From contig CAUTXC010000002.1 of assembly GCA_963542675.1 (NCBI GenBank), positions 1 to 64,000 on the forward strand: 64,000 nucleotides of DNA, given 5' to 3'. Below the pieces are notes generated by a model. The model worked only from the letters and a program-made list of their open reading frames with translations. It ran no database searches and had not been told where the DNA came from. Origin of the DNA: Saccharimonas sp963542675. Its GTDB lineage: Bacteria > Patescibacteriota > Saccharimonadia > Saccharimonadales > Saccharimonadaceae. The translations under genes were made by a program, and so were the position numbers. Of this stretch, positions 23,258 through 31,489 are shown piece by piece; within the stretch, counting starts at the first letter, position 1, and every line of letters begins with the position of its first letter.

Positions 23258-23818
23258 CTATTTCTTGCGCTCGCGGTACTCTCCGCTTGCTGTATCGACA
23301 GAAATAACGTCGCCCGTCTTAATAAAGGCTGGCACCTTGACGACAAGGCCCGTCTCCAGCGTCGCATCTTTGAGTACACTGCTGGTTGTATCACCTTTTA
23401 CAACATCTTCGGTATAGGTGACTTGAAGGTGGAGATTCTTGGGTAGCTCGACATTGATCACCTTGCCGTCGAAGAATTGCAAACCAAGGTTATCCCCTTC
23501 CTTCAGGTAATCCTTAGCGCTGTCGACAAGGTCTGCAGCAAGCTCAAACTGCTCAAAGCTAGTTGGATCCATAAAATAGAACGTATCACCATCATTATAG
23601 AGGTACTGCACGCTCTGTGTTGACACCTCGGCGGGCTCAATCTTGTCTTGGCCCTTAAAGGTCTTGGGCAGCACGCTCCCATCGATCAAGTTCTTCAGCC
23701 GCACATTCACAATAGAGCCACCCCGGCCCATCACCTTCTGATTATAGTCCACAACCCGATACGGCTTGCCATCGAGCTGCACAATCACACCTTTTTTGAG
23801 GTCAGTTGGTTGGTACAT
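23258..23818 (-). CDS. efp: Elongation factor P
   Basis: This 186-residue protein has the three beta-barrel domains of EF-P, which relieves stalling at polyproline. Start MYQPTDLKKGVIVQLDGKPY; the loop that enters the peptidyl transferase centre reads VMGRGGSIV, with Arg32 at the tip where E. coli has the modified Lys34. Arginine at this site is the EarP (rhamnosylation) type, but no modifying enzyme is seen in this window. The C-terminal end VISVDTASGEYRERKK is typical. GGAG precedes the ATG. It follows rpsR by about 80 bases that contain a hairpin. Confidence 0.96.
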   Translation of the reverse strand: MYQPTDLKKGVIVQLDGKPYRVVDYNQKVMGRGGSIVNVRLKNLIDGSVLPKTFKGQDKIEPAEVSTQSVQYLYNDGDTFYFMDPTSFEQFELAADLVDSAKDYLKEGDNLGLQFFDGKVINVELPKNLHLQVTYTEDVVKGDTTSSVLKDATLETGLVVKVPAFIKTGDVISVDTASGEYRERKK

Positions 23819-23864
23819 CACCTATCTCCTGTTTAGTAGTTGCTGCTTCGTTCGAAACATCCGC

Positions 23865-23891
23865 CAGCGCAGTTACAGAGGTACTGCGCTG
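23865..23891. other. Hairpin between rpsR and efp
   Basis: CAGCGCAGT and ACTGCGCTG pair exactly over 9 bp around a 9-base loop. It starts 10 bases beyond the rpsR stop. No T-run follows on the minus strand, so it may rather be a processing or attenuation site that separates rpsR from efp. Confidence 0.5.
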
Positions 23892-23900
23892 AAAAAGTTC

Positions 23901-24101
23901 CTAACCTTGCGCCACAAATGGCAGCAACGCCAAGTGGCGAGCACGCTTCACCGCTACGGCGAGCTGTCGCTGTTGTTTATCCGACAACCCTGTACGACTG
24001 CGTGGCTCGATCTGCCCATAAATATTAATGAACTTTTGCAATGTTTTTGCATCTTTGTAGTCAAAATAGACCGGTGTGTCCTTGCGCATGCGCTTGGCCA
24101 T
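23901..24101 (-). CDS. rpsR: 30S ribosomal protein bS18
   Basis: This 66-residue protein carries the S18 core VYFDYKDAKTLQKFINIYGQI followed by PRSRTGLSDKQQRQLAVAVKRARHLALLPF, which binds 16S rRNA and bS6 on the platform of the small subunit. It is slightly shorter than usual at the N-terminus. It is third in the classical rpsF-ssb-rpsR operon, 24 bases after ssb, with GGAG before the ATG. bL9, often next in this operon, is absent here. Confidence 0.96.
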   Translation of the reverse strand: MAKRMRKDTPVYFDYKDAKTLQKFINIYGQIEPRSRTGLSDKQQRQLAVAVKRARHLALLPFVAQG

Positions 24102-24125
24102 TATTTGTTCTCCTTTAGTATGTTG

Positions 24126-24563
24126 TTAAAATGGTATTTCTGATAGGTCAATCGGCTTGTCGTCGATATCTTCGATGACAACATCCTGGCTACTACCACT
24201 GTTAGCTGATGTTGTATTTCCGTCAGCACGTCCACCACCAACGAAGGTGAAGTCCTCTACTGTTACTTCTACAACAGAGCGCTTGTTGCCATCCTTATCG
24301 TCGTAGCTGCGCTGGTCGAGGCGACCACTGACAAGCAGCGGACTGCCCTTCTTCACATATTGCGCGATGGTTTCGCCAGTCCGCCCCCAGGCTACACAGT
24401 TAATGAAGCTGGTTTGGTCTTGGTTTTGGCCATTTTGGTTGCGCCATGTGCGAGTGACCGCTAGTGTAAAATTCGCAACGTTCTGCCCACTCGCTGTGGT
24501 GCGCACCTCTATATCGCGCGTCAAATTGCCCATCAAAATAACTTTGCTAAATCCTCGAGCCAT
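24126..24563 (-). CDS. ssb: Single-stranded DNA-binding protein
   Basis: This 145-residue protein has the OB fold of bacterial SSB (KVILMGNLTRDIEVRTTASG, FINCVAWGRTGETIAQYVKKG, DKDGNKRSVVEVTVEDFTF), a short flexible linker and the acidic tail ending DLSEIPF, the tip that recruits replication and repair partners. It coats single-stranded DNA and may also serve DNA uptake through the type IV pilus, which is inference. Located between rpsF and rpsR in the usual order. Length is normal with a short linker. Confidence 0.97.
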   Translation of the reverse strand: MARGFSKVILMGNLTRDIEVRTTASGQNVANFTLAVTRTWRNQNGQNQDQTSFINCVAWGRTGETIAQYVKKGSPLLVSGRLDQRSYDDKDGNKRSVVEVTVEDFTFVGGGRADGNTTSANSGSSQDVVIEDIDDKPIDLSEIPF

Positions 24564-24611
24564 ATATCCTCCTCGATTCTTTACTGTGGTTATTAGTTGT
24601 TGTGGTAATTT

Positions 24612-24956
24612 TTACTCTTCTGTTTGACGGCTGGCTTCGCGTGCTTTAGCCTCTGCCATCAGCTTGCGACCCTTCTCATCCACCTTGACGAGCAAATAGC
24701 GGATCACATCATCAGAAATATTCAGCGCATTGCTGATCTTTAGCGGTGCATCGGCAGGCAGCGCCACCTCAAAGTAGACATACACCGCAAAGTCTTCCTT
24801 CTTAATACTATACTGCAGCTTTTTCTTGCCCCAGTTGTCTTCGCTGGTAATAGAGCCACCAGCGCCGAGCACCAGCTCACGTACCTTAGCAAGCGGTGCC
24901 TCAAGGTTTGATTCTAGATCTGGCCGAATCAAAACCGTTAGTTCATATTGTTTCAT
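24612..24956 (-). CDS. rpsF: 30S ribosomal protein bS6
   Basis: This protein of about 114 residues starts MKQYELTVLIRPDLESNLEA and has the S6 ferredoxin-like fold, including WGKKKLQYSIKKEDFAVYVYFEV. The ATG at 24956 follows AAAGGAGG, the strongest ribosome site in the window, and the longer upstream frame is not needed. bS6 pairs with bS18, coded two genes later. The end is Lys/Arg/Glu-rich as usual. First gene of its operon. Confidence 0.96.
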   Translation of the reverse strand: MKQYELTVLIRPDLESNLEAPLAKVRELVLGAGGSITSEDNWGKKKLQYSIKKEDFAVYVYFEVALPADAPLKISNALNISDDVIRYLLVKVDEKGRKLMAEAKAREASRQTEE

Positions 24957-25020
24957 ATGTAAACCTCCTTTGGAATCCATATGGATGTTTATCCGGACGA
25001 TAAACTTAGGTTAATAACGC

Positions 25021-25031
25021 ATTATATTATA
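25021..25031 (-). promoter_or_regulatory. Promoter of rpsF-ssb-rpsR
   Basis: Minus-strand TATAATATAAT, two overlapping -10 hexamers. The leader of about 58 bases carries AAAGGAGG before rpsF. Confidence 0.5.
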
Positions 25032-27885
25032 CGCGAGACAGCATGCAAAGTCTAGCGAGGTACAGGGGTGTGGAGGTGTTGTACTTTTTAGTTTTTTCTA
25101 TTTTTTGAATGGTCACATACTCTGTGTAATTATATGTTGTTAGTTACCTCATTCGCCGCATGATTGCGCCCCGTCTTGCAAGCACTTATCCATCTTGCCA
25201 TAAGCCAAGAAGTAGCATGACGCGATCATATGTTCCATCCACATTCTACAAAAAAAGATAATTACATTATAGTGCTAAAATTCGCTTTCTTCGCCCCATC
25301 ACTGTCCTTAATATATTATGCCCATGTATTATATACATAAGTATAGTAAAGCACCCTTTGGATACTATTGAATCTATAAAATATTACTTATTATGCGTCA
25401 AAATGTGAAAAAATGAACCGTCCTTATTTGTCGTGTATATATTACTTTGTCTTTCGCTCTTTTAGCTTTTTTAATGCTGCGATGTATCTGCAAAAAATAT
25501 CGAGTTAGTTTTCGCTTGTGTTTATTTTGCTATCGCTTCTGTCTAAAGCGAAGTATCGTCTTGCTGTCTTCTTGCGCATTTTTGTCAGAGCCACCTAAGG
25601 CGCTCCATGGAGCCATTATGTCCATCTCATTTTGCACACTACTTATATAGAGCCAGCTGCCCCGCCTCCATACATCGCACATTTATACCAATATTTTGCT
25701 ACTTATTTTCATACCATAAAGTACTATATAATGCAAAACGTGAAAATTTTGAAACCTTCATTCGTACCATCCACAATGCATCATTATTTTCTGCACAAAC
25801 CATACATCGCATCCTATTAGATCGTGTATATGTAATAACCACAACCACTATACAATGCTTATGTTTATCGTATATTCACTCGTACTCAACACACAATTAG
25901 TCGCCTACGCTCAAAAATATGAAAATAGCACCATGCTAACTCACTCACTGGATCATATACATCAAGCTCCATCCATTTTTTAACTTCGCCCCATCCCATC
26001 AAGCTAGCTCTATACACCTTATGCTTTACTATATTGGTTATGTTCATATCATCCTCAACCATCCTTTGCTTGCATTATGCAACCAATCATGAAAATTTGT
26101 GGCTTTATCATGCTAGCGTTGCGCAGACGCAAATCTAGCTATCACTATTACCTCACAAAGCACCCTCTAGGCCATAAAGTTATTCGCACTTACCGCATAT
26201 TTTGGCTCACCAATGCCTACTATTTCTAGCCCTCATCGCACCCATCTATTTTGTTGTGAAAATTTTGCTGACAAACCTATCGTTGAATATTCTCCTACTA
26301 TTTTTCACACGCTCATTTTACTTCAACCACGTACCATCATACCTCGTGATGCAGAAAATTTTCACCACGTACTCCATCGTTGCATCACACCATGGCAAAA
26401 AATACCATTTTTGTTTACAAACCAATCAACCACCACACTACATAGTTCGCATGTCATGTGCCCCTCACCAAAATCATCACATTTTTTGGCGCGTACGAAC
26501 TATCATTGCTTCTTGGCACTATATTTTTGCACCAATTTGCCGGACTGAGTTTCATCATCCTCAAATTTTTATTATGAACATATTCATATCCTGTTCATAA
26601 ACTTTAGCGTGGCAACCCTTTACTTAATTTGCTTCTCATATCACATCTAAGTCTCTCGTGCTTGCACACACCACACAGATTTTAGCCAAAACAAGACAGC
26701 CATTTACTCAAGCGAACTCACTCCCTACTGCATTTCACAACCTCACATTCATTTTTGCAGATTTCCCTAATCAAAAATATGAAAATTTTGCACTGCTATA
26801 GTACGCATTTCATTTTTCATCACACATACTGTACGTCGTCTCTATCTTTCTATCTAGCTGTGCCAATTTTTGCACACTCACTCACAAATTTTCGCATAGA
26901 TGTACACACTGCCATCATACTAATCTTATATTTACTACCAAACAATCCATTTTTGCATCATTCATCACTCGCATAGTAGCAAAAAATATTTCGCAGGCGC
27001 ATTATATTGCAAAGCTTCGAACGTTTTTGCTGGGCATTACTAATTTTTTATTAATAACAAATAGCCCATCAGCGTTTTTTATTACAGCGTCGCAATGCGA
27101 CATTATTTTTGTCACGTATATGCTGTCTACTTATCACTCCAGTTCTCAAAAAAATTATTTTTTCGCATTCGTACACTTCTATCATTTTCTGTATACAAAA
27201 TTATAATTACATTTGCACCATCCGCCATTCAAAATGGGCAAAAATTAATATTTTACTGCCGGATAATTATTAATAATGCAGCGCTCACTCATATTTTTGC
27301 AAATCATTTTGCAAAAGTGTCTCAGCTACTGCAAAAACTGCTCGTCGCTCTGCATTGCACTTTGCTGTTGCCTCATTTTTTACTTTTTATATTTCAATTC
27401 ATACTGCACTCGTCACTCATCTACTTCGTGCCCACTCAAATTTTCATCAATATAGCGGCAATAAATATCATGAACGAATTCTTGCATTATTCATGCTCTC
27501 TTACTGCCCCTCTCGCTTGTGTTATGTGTAGCATCATATACAAAAAAGACATATTCGATAAAGCAATCGACTCACTTTGCACACAAAATACCCATCACCG
27601 TGCCCTATATATAGTACATTAGCGCATCTATACCCGCTTAATTTACCATTTACTACTCTGAATATACTCTTGTTATATTCAGACATTCTCTTGCTCACCC
27701 TCAAGTAATTTATAATACATAAAGAAAATCCATATAGCACACAAATACCCCTATAGCATAAAAATTACATTATTTTCTTACCACAACGGGCGCATTGCAC
27801 CGACCAATACACGCGACCATTAAAAATTCAATGGCATAGCACGTGCCCTTGTTTATTCTTTGCAATCACCATAGATTTTTTGCAC
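25032..27885. other. Gene-poor AT-rich island with extreme G depletion
   Basis: About 2.85 kb without any gene I can support. On the plus strand G falls to around one base in ten to fifteen while C stays three to four times higher. Words such as TTTTTGCA and GAAAATTTT recur many times (for example near 25740, 26260, 26777, 26867, 27296). TGAATATA and TATATTCA form an inverted repeat at 27659-27681. Open frames of up to 175 codons on the plus strand lack ribosome sites and promoters and are hydrophobic, as expected where TAG and TGA are rare. Function unknown. Confidence 0.6.
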
Positions 27886-27913
27886 AGAAAAACCAGTGCT
27901 CATCACACTGGTC
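27886..27913 (-). terminator. Terminator of the acidic unknown protein gene
   Basis: Minus-strand ACCAGTG pairs with CACTGGT across a short loop and is followed by TTTTTC, about 23 bases beyond the stop codon. Confidence 0.8.
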
Positions 27914-27935
27914 TTCTCTCGTCTATGACTAACCT

Positions 27936-28667
27936 TTATGCAGCGAGTGAGAAGTCTCCTTGGACCAAACCAAGTTCATCACTATACTCAAGCCGTTGTG
28001 ACTCTGTGGTCGGAACCAGCACAATACCACTTGCAGTGCTAAGCTCGCCATCAATCACATCACCTTGGTCTGTGATCATCTGCGGGCCTTCGCCTGGCTC
28101 ACCCTGAATAATGCCATACACAACAGGGGCACTATCAATCACCTCTTGATCTGGGCGCTTTCCAACATAGAATCCAATCAATGAGCCGATTACCCCTTCT
28201 TCCGCTCCATCGTCCTCGCCTAAAGAAATCGCCGCTTCTTGGTGGGATAGCGACGACTCAATTGCGGAATACAGCGATGATACATCGCCTTGAGCGTCCT
28301 TGGGGCTCTTGAAGTCGCTAACGATTGGCACGACATACGGGACATCATTAATCTCAATAACATCACCAATTGCCAAGCCAAGCTCATCGCGCAGCTCGGA
28401 TAATTTATTATGAATGGTATCGATGTGCTGGTCTGTCATCTCTGCCATCGACAGCGCAAACAGCGGCCCAAGCTCACGCTGCAGCCAACCTCGAACCTCT
28501 TGAACAGATGGCAGCTCGAAAGCATTCGGCTTACCATACCGATTATTAAACTCCTCGACCGTCGACACAAGTCCATCGTCTACTGTGTCGTATTTTGTCT
28601 CGCCCACTGGCGGTTTGTCGCTTTTAGTAAACGACTTTTCTCTTGTATTATTGGTATACTCACTCAT
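27936..28667 (-). CDS. Acidic soluble protein of unknown function
   Basis: This 243-residue protein has no signal peptide or membrane helix and is strongly acidic. The first 35 residues are polar and probably disordered (MSEYTNNTREKSFTKSDKPP). The middle (QEVRGWLQRELGPLFALSM, IHNKLSELRDELGLAIGDVI) is helical; the C-terminal half is beta-rich with many Asp and Glu. I recognise no family. It has its own terminator. TATAAA lies five bases before the ATG and GGAG about 14, so the start may also be nearly leaderless. Confidence 0.7.
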   Translation of the reverse strand: MSEYTNNTREKSFTKSDKPPVGETKYDTVDDGLVSTVEEFNNRYGKPNAFELPSVQEVRGWLQRELGPLFALSMAEMTDQHIDTIHNKLSELRDELGLAIGDVIEINDVPYVVPIVSDFKSPKDAQGDVSSLYSAIESSLSHQEAAISLGEDDGAEEGVIGSLIGFYVGKRPDQEVIDSAPVVYGIIQGEPGEGPQMITDQGDVIDGELSTASGIVLVPTTESQRLEYSDELGLVQGDFSLAA

Positions 28668-29222
28668 AGTTTTTTATACTCCGCACTATGATTTTGGTTA
28701 ACGGCATTGGCTCCTTTCTGCCGATTCCTCCCTGCTGCGTGCTTTGTGGCGCGTGGCAGCGTGGTAGTAAGTAATCGTATCATTTGCATTATAGCACAAA
28801 AGCAGCGCCTGCAAAGCTATTTTTGGCCTTATTTTCGCATTATTTTCCCCATATGTACCCCTGTCGTACCAGTGGTAGCTATTTGGACGATAATTATATA
28901 TTTTTCGCAAGCATTTTAGGCATTGATTGCGCACTTCTCCGCCTTCACCAGCAAGATATCATCGCTCTGCCCATCTCTATCGCTGTATATAGGCAAGGTA
29001 CAATAAACCACAAATAGATATAACTAGGCCCAGTTTTCACACAAGGGCTCGACAGCTAGTGCTGAATAAAACAGCACGCGGAGACATACAGGAGGTCTCC
29101 TGGGGTTTCAGGTATAGATTCTCCCCTACTCGCGCACCCTCTAAATACTGAGAGCTACCAAGGCCGGATGCATAATGCACCGTCATTATCCGCTCCTCCA
29201 GCCGCTCACCATACAGCAATAA
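28668..29222. other. Gene-free spacer with two neighbouring hairpins
   Basis: About 550 bases without a supported gene. GTGCTG-AATAAAA-CAGCAC (29059-29077) and GGAGAC...GTCTCC (29080-29100) are adjacent stems; the sequence around them (29040-29220) is richer in G and C than the rest of the spacer and could be a small RNA on the minus strand. No known RNA family signature was recognised. Confidence 0.4.
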
Positions 29223-29258
29223 CAAAACCGCCCAAGGCATCTACCTAGGGCGATTTTG
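29223..29258 (-). terminator. Terminator of rpsL-rpsG
   Basis: Minus-strand CGCCCTAGG and CCTTGGGCG pair (one mismatch) around a 6-base loop and are followed by GTTTTGTT. Confidence 0.8.
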
Positions 29259-29276
29259 TATGTTGCGCTGCAGAAC

Positions 29277-29756
29277 TTAACCGCGAGCAAAGTGGGCAAA
29301 GGCACGGTTGGCCTCGGCCATCTTGTGGGTGTCTTCCTTTTTCTTGAAGGCGACACCAGTTTGGTTGCACGCATCAACGATCTCTGTTGCTAGGCGCTTG
29401 CTGTACGGCATACCACTCTTCGATCGGGCAGCCTGCACTAGCCACATAAAGGCAAAGTGCTGCTGACGATGACCCTGAATGGGGAATGGAATCTGGTAGT
29501 TAGCACCACCAACGCGGCGGCTCTTCACCTCAAAGCTAGGACTGATGTTCTTGATGCAGGTCTCAAACACTTCTAGTGGATCCTCACTTTTAAGGCTTCG
29601 TGCGGCCTGCTCGAGCGCACTATAGACAGCCCGCTCAGCAACTTGCTTTTTGCCGTCGAGCATCGATTTGTTGATCAAGCGCTGCACCAGCACCGACTGA
29701 TACTTGCGGTCTGGCTTGATGGTGCGCTGGAGTTTTTTCGTGACTTTACGAGGCAT
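29277..29756 (-). CDS. rpsG: 30S ribosomal protein uS7
   Basis: This 159-residue protein starts MPRKVTKKLQRTIKPD and contains the S7 hallmarks SVLVQRLINKSMLDGKKQVA, FETCIKNISPSFEVKSRRVG and YQIPFPIQGHRQQHFAFMW. It nucleates the 30S head on 16S rRNA. The ATG is directly after the rpsL stop (two bases). In most bacteria fusA and tufA follow; here a terminator follows instead, so the str operon is cut short after rpsG. Confidence 0.97.
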   Translation of the reverse strand: MPRKVTKKLQRTIKPDRKYQSVLVQRLINKSMLDGKKQVAERAVYSALEQAARSLKSEDPLEVFETCIKNISPSFEVKSRRVGGANYQIPFPIQGHRQQHFAFMWLVQAARSKSGMPYSKRLATEIVDACNQTGVAFKKKEDTHKMAEANRAFAHFARG

Positions 29757-29758
29757 GG

Positions 29759-30172
29759 TTAGTTACCCTCCTTCTTGGCGCCGTACTTGCTGCGGCCCTG
29801 CTTACGCTTCGATACCCCTTGCAGGTCGAGTGCACCACGGACGATATGGTAGCGCACACCCGGGAGATCCGGCACACGGCCACCACGGACGAGCACCACA
29901 GCGTGCTCCTGTAGGTTGTGACCTTCGCCGCCAATGTATGCCCAGACTTCGTGGCCGTTGGTGAGGCGCACACGAGCCACTTTGCGCATCGCGGAGTTTG
30001 GCTTCTTAGGGGTTTTGGTTGTTACCTTGACGCAGACACCACGCTTGAGTGGCGCATTTTGGTCGTAGTAGCGCACCTTGAGTGCGTTGTGGATGCGCCC
30101 CAGCGCTGGCGACTTCGACTTCCGGGCCGCTGTCTTGCGTGGCTTGCGCACCAATTGGTTAATGGTTGGCAT
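29759..30172 (-). CDS. rpsL: 30S ribosomal protein uS12
   Basis: This 137-residue protein starts MPTINQLVRKPRKTAARKSK and contains the decoding-centre loops KTPKKPNSAMRKVARVRLTN and the region YIGGEGHNLQEHAVVLVRGG, with Lys and Pro residues where streptomycin-resistance changes are known. The C-terminus is a basic tail (KRKQGRSKYGAKKEGN). AAGGAG lies 7 bases before the ATG at 30172. A leader of about 200 bases precedes it. Confidence 0.97.
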   Translation of the reverse strand: MPTINQLVRKPRKTAARKSKSPALGRIHNALKVRYYDQNAPLKRGVCVKVTTKTPKKPNSAMRKVARVRLTNGHEVWAYIGGEGHNLQEHAVVLVRGGRVPDLPGVRYHIVRGALDLQGVSKRKQGRSKYGAKKEGN

Positions 30173-30381
30173 GCAATTCTCCTTATTGCTTATAGTTCGT
30201 AACTCTGCTGCCTGTCCCACTCACCTAATTGGTGGTGTAGCAGCATAGAATACTGGCTACTGGGCGATTACCCAGCATATTTGCGTGTACGATTGGGAGC
30301 AGCACCTCCGCCTCGTGTCTATACCTTCTCTGCCAGGCAGTGCACTCACACCAGCGCCCTACCCCGAAAAGAGGAAACTCG
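30173..30381 (-). promoter_or_regulatory. Long 5' leader of rpsL-rpsG
   Basis: From the predicted RNA start to the rpsL ATG there are about 208 bases, unusual in a region where many leaders are absent. It contains CTGGG-TAATCG-CCCAG (30260-30275) and other possible stems. Autoregulation by a ribosomal protein would be typical of the family but cannot be shown from the sequence. Confidence 0.4.
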
Positions 30382-30387
30382 TGTGGT

Positions 30388-30417
30388 ATTATAGCATGGC
30401 GTTGTGCGCAAAGGCAA
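30388..30417 (-). promoter_or_regulatory. Promoter of rpsL-rpsG
   Basis: Minus-strand TTGCCT (30412-30417), 18-base spacer, TGCTATAAT with hexamer 30388-30393. Combined -35 and extended -10 suggests a strong promoter. Confidence 0.65.
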
Positions 30418-30473
30418 ATGCGCTGTGCCAAGCTAATAGTGATTGAATAATCTCTACTATTGCTACCCCATGC

Positions 30474-30479
30474 TATACT
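30474..30479 (+). promoter_or_regulatory. Extended -10 promoter of pheA, 6 bases from the ATG
   Basis: TGCTATACT on the plus strand, hexamer 30474-30479, then AATCTC and ATG. Divergent from the rpsL promoter. Confidence 0.65.
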
Positions 30480-30485
30480 AATCTC

Positions 30486-31292
30486 ATGCATATTGCCATC
30501 CAAGGTCAGGCGGGGTCGTTTCATGAGCAGGCGGCACAGCAGTGGTTTGGGCTGCAGGTCGATACCGTGCCGTGCACAACGTTTCGCGATGTTTTCCATG
30601 CGCACGTGACTGGCCAGGCCGAGGGCATCGTTGTGGCGGTGGAGAACACGCTCTACGGAACAATCAACGAGCCGTACCACTACCTCGAGGCATGCCCGCT
30701 ACCCATCATTGGTGAGGTGCGCCTTACCATTGAGCAGATGCTCATTACGCTACCTGGCGCTCACCTAGCTGATATTACCGAGGTGTATTCGCATCCCGTC
30801 GCACTTGCGCAGTGCCAACGCTTTCTTGCTACCGAGCTGCCGCATGCGGTGCAGAATGAATTTTTCGATACAGCGGGAGCGGTTGCCTATATCAAAGCAG
30901 CTGGCGACCCGCACAAAGCCGCCATCGCTGGCCAGGCGGCTGCTGCCCTCCATCATCTGCCCATCCTGCGCTGTAGCATCCAAGATAGCCACGACAACAT
31001 CACCCGCTTCATCGTCCTCGCACCAGGCCACGCACCAGCCCATGCCAACCGCGCCACGCTCGTCATCACGACCAATCACCAGCCTGGTGCACTACTTGAG
31101 GTATTACACGTCTTCGCCGCGGCAGGCATCAATATCAGTAGCCTACAGTCTCAACCGATCGTCGGCCAGCCCTGGCAATACAAATTCTTCCTCGTCGTCG
31201 ACAGCGCTGGTGCTCCACTCAAGCACGCCCTGCGTACCATTGAGCAAAGCGACCACACTGTGCGGCTACTAGGTGAGTATTGTGCGGGGTAA
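30486..31292 (+). CDS. pheA: Prephenate dehydratase with altered ACT domain
   Basis: This 268-residue protein converts prephenate to phenylpyruvate. The catalytic domain starts MHIAIQGQAGSFHEQAAQQW and contains VVAVENTLYGTI and the conserved TRF in HDNITRFIVLAPG. The C-terminal ACT domain has NHQPGALLEVLHVFAAAGIN, the GALL-type motif that binds Phe, but the partner ESRP motif is replaced by LQSQP. No other aromatic amino acid gene lies in the window, and the group is usually poor in such pathways. The start is leaderless. It converges on the small gene after ftsK with a 2-base gap. Confidence 0.93.
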   Translation: MHIAIQGQAGSFHEQAAQQWFGLQVDTVPCTTFRDVFHAHVTGQAEGIVVAVENTLYGTINEPYHYLEACPLPIIGEVRLTIEQMLITLPGAHLADITEVYSHPVALAQCQRFLATELPHAVQNEFFDTAGAVAYIKAAGDPHKAAIAGQAAAALHHLPILRCSIQDSHDNITRFIVLAPGHAPAHANRATLVITTNHQPGALLEVLHVFAAAGINISSLQSQPIVGQPWQYKFFLVVDSAGAPLKHALRTIEQSDHTVRLLGEYCAG

Positions 31293-31294
31293 GG

Positions 31295-31489
31295 TTATTC
31301 CCACGTCTCTCGAATCATCGAGAGGTGCTTTTCGACCATCGGTCGGTCAAGGCCTTTGGCAACAAGCTCATCAGCACTAACACTGGTCACGACTAGCTTC
31401 CGTTCGGGGATAGCACAGAGAAAGGCATAGGTTAGGTAGTGTCTTGTTAAGCCTGCATGCACACTGCCCGCTGCCTTATCCCAGCTCAT
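31295..31489 (-). CDS. Small unknown protein overlapping the ftsK end
   Basis: This 64-residue protein starts MSWDKAAGSVHAGLTRHYL and ends in a charged helix (RPMVEKHLSMIRETW). Its ATG lies inside the last codons of ftsK, overlapping by 14 bases, which would couple it to ftsK translation. A weak ribosome site only. No family recognised. It ends two bases from the pheA stop on the other strand. It may be a chance frame. Confidence 0.45.
   Translation of the reverse strand: MSWDKAAGSVHAGLTRHYLTYAFLCAIPERKLVVTSVSADELVAKGLDRPMVEKHLSMIRETWE

Noticed and set aside
25855..25983. 42-codon frame with a signal-peptide-like start (MLMFIVYSLVL)
   Set aside because: The TATACA element directly abuts the ATG, so it could not drive the frame, and such hydrophobic starts are frequent in this G-poor DNA.
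26202..26600. Open frame of 132 codons on the plus strand inside the AT-rich island
   Set aside because: No ribosome site or promoter, hydrophobic random-like composition, and low G content removes TAG and TGA stops, so long chance frames are expected.
27095..27622. Open frame of 175 codons on the plus strand inside the AT-rich island
   Set aside because: Same reasons: no start signals, composition follows the base bias, no recognisable motif.
21504..27885. Replication origin in the AT-rich islands near rpsF-ssb-rpsR
   Set aside because: No dnaA, dnaN or cluster of good DnaA boxes is seen and gene orientation does not switch here.
25032..27885. CRISPR array
   Set aside because: Recurring words are short, irregularly spaced and not part of equal repeat-spacer units.
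31295..31489. Merging the 64-codon frame after ftsK with ftsK as a readthrough extension
   Set aside because: It is in a different frame and begins with its own ATG, so it is listed as a separate low-confidence gene.
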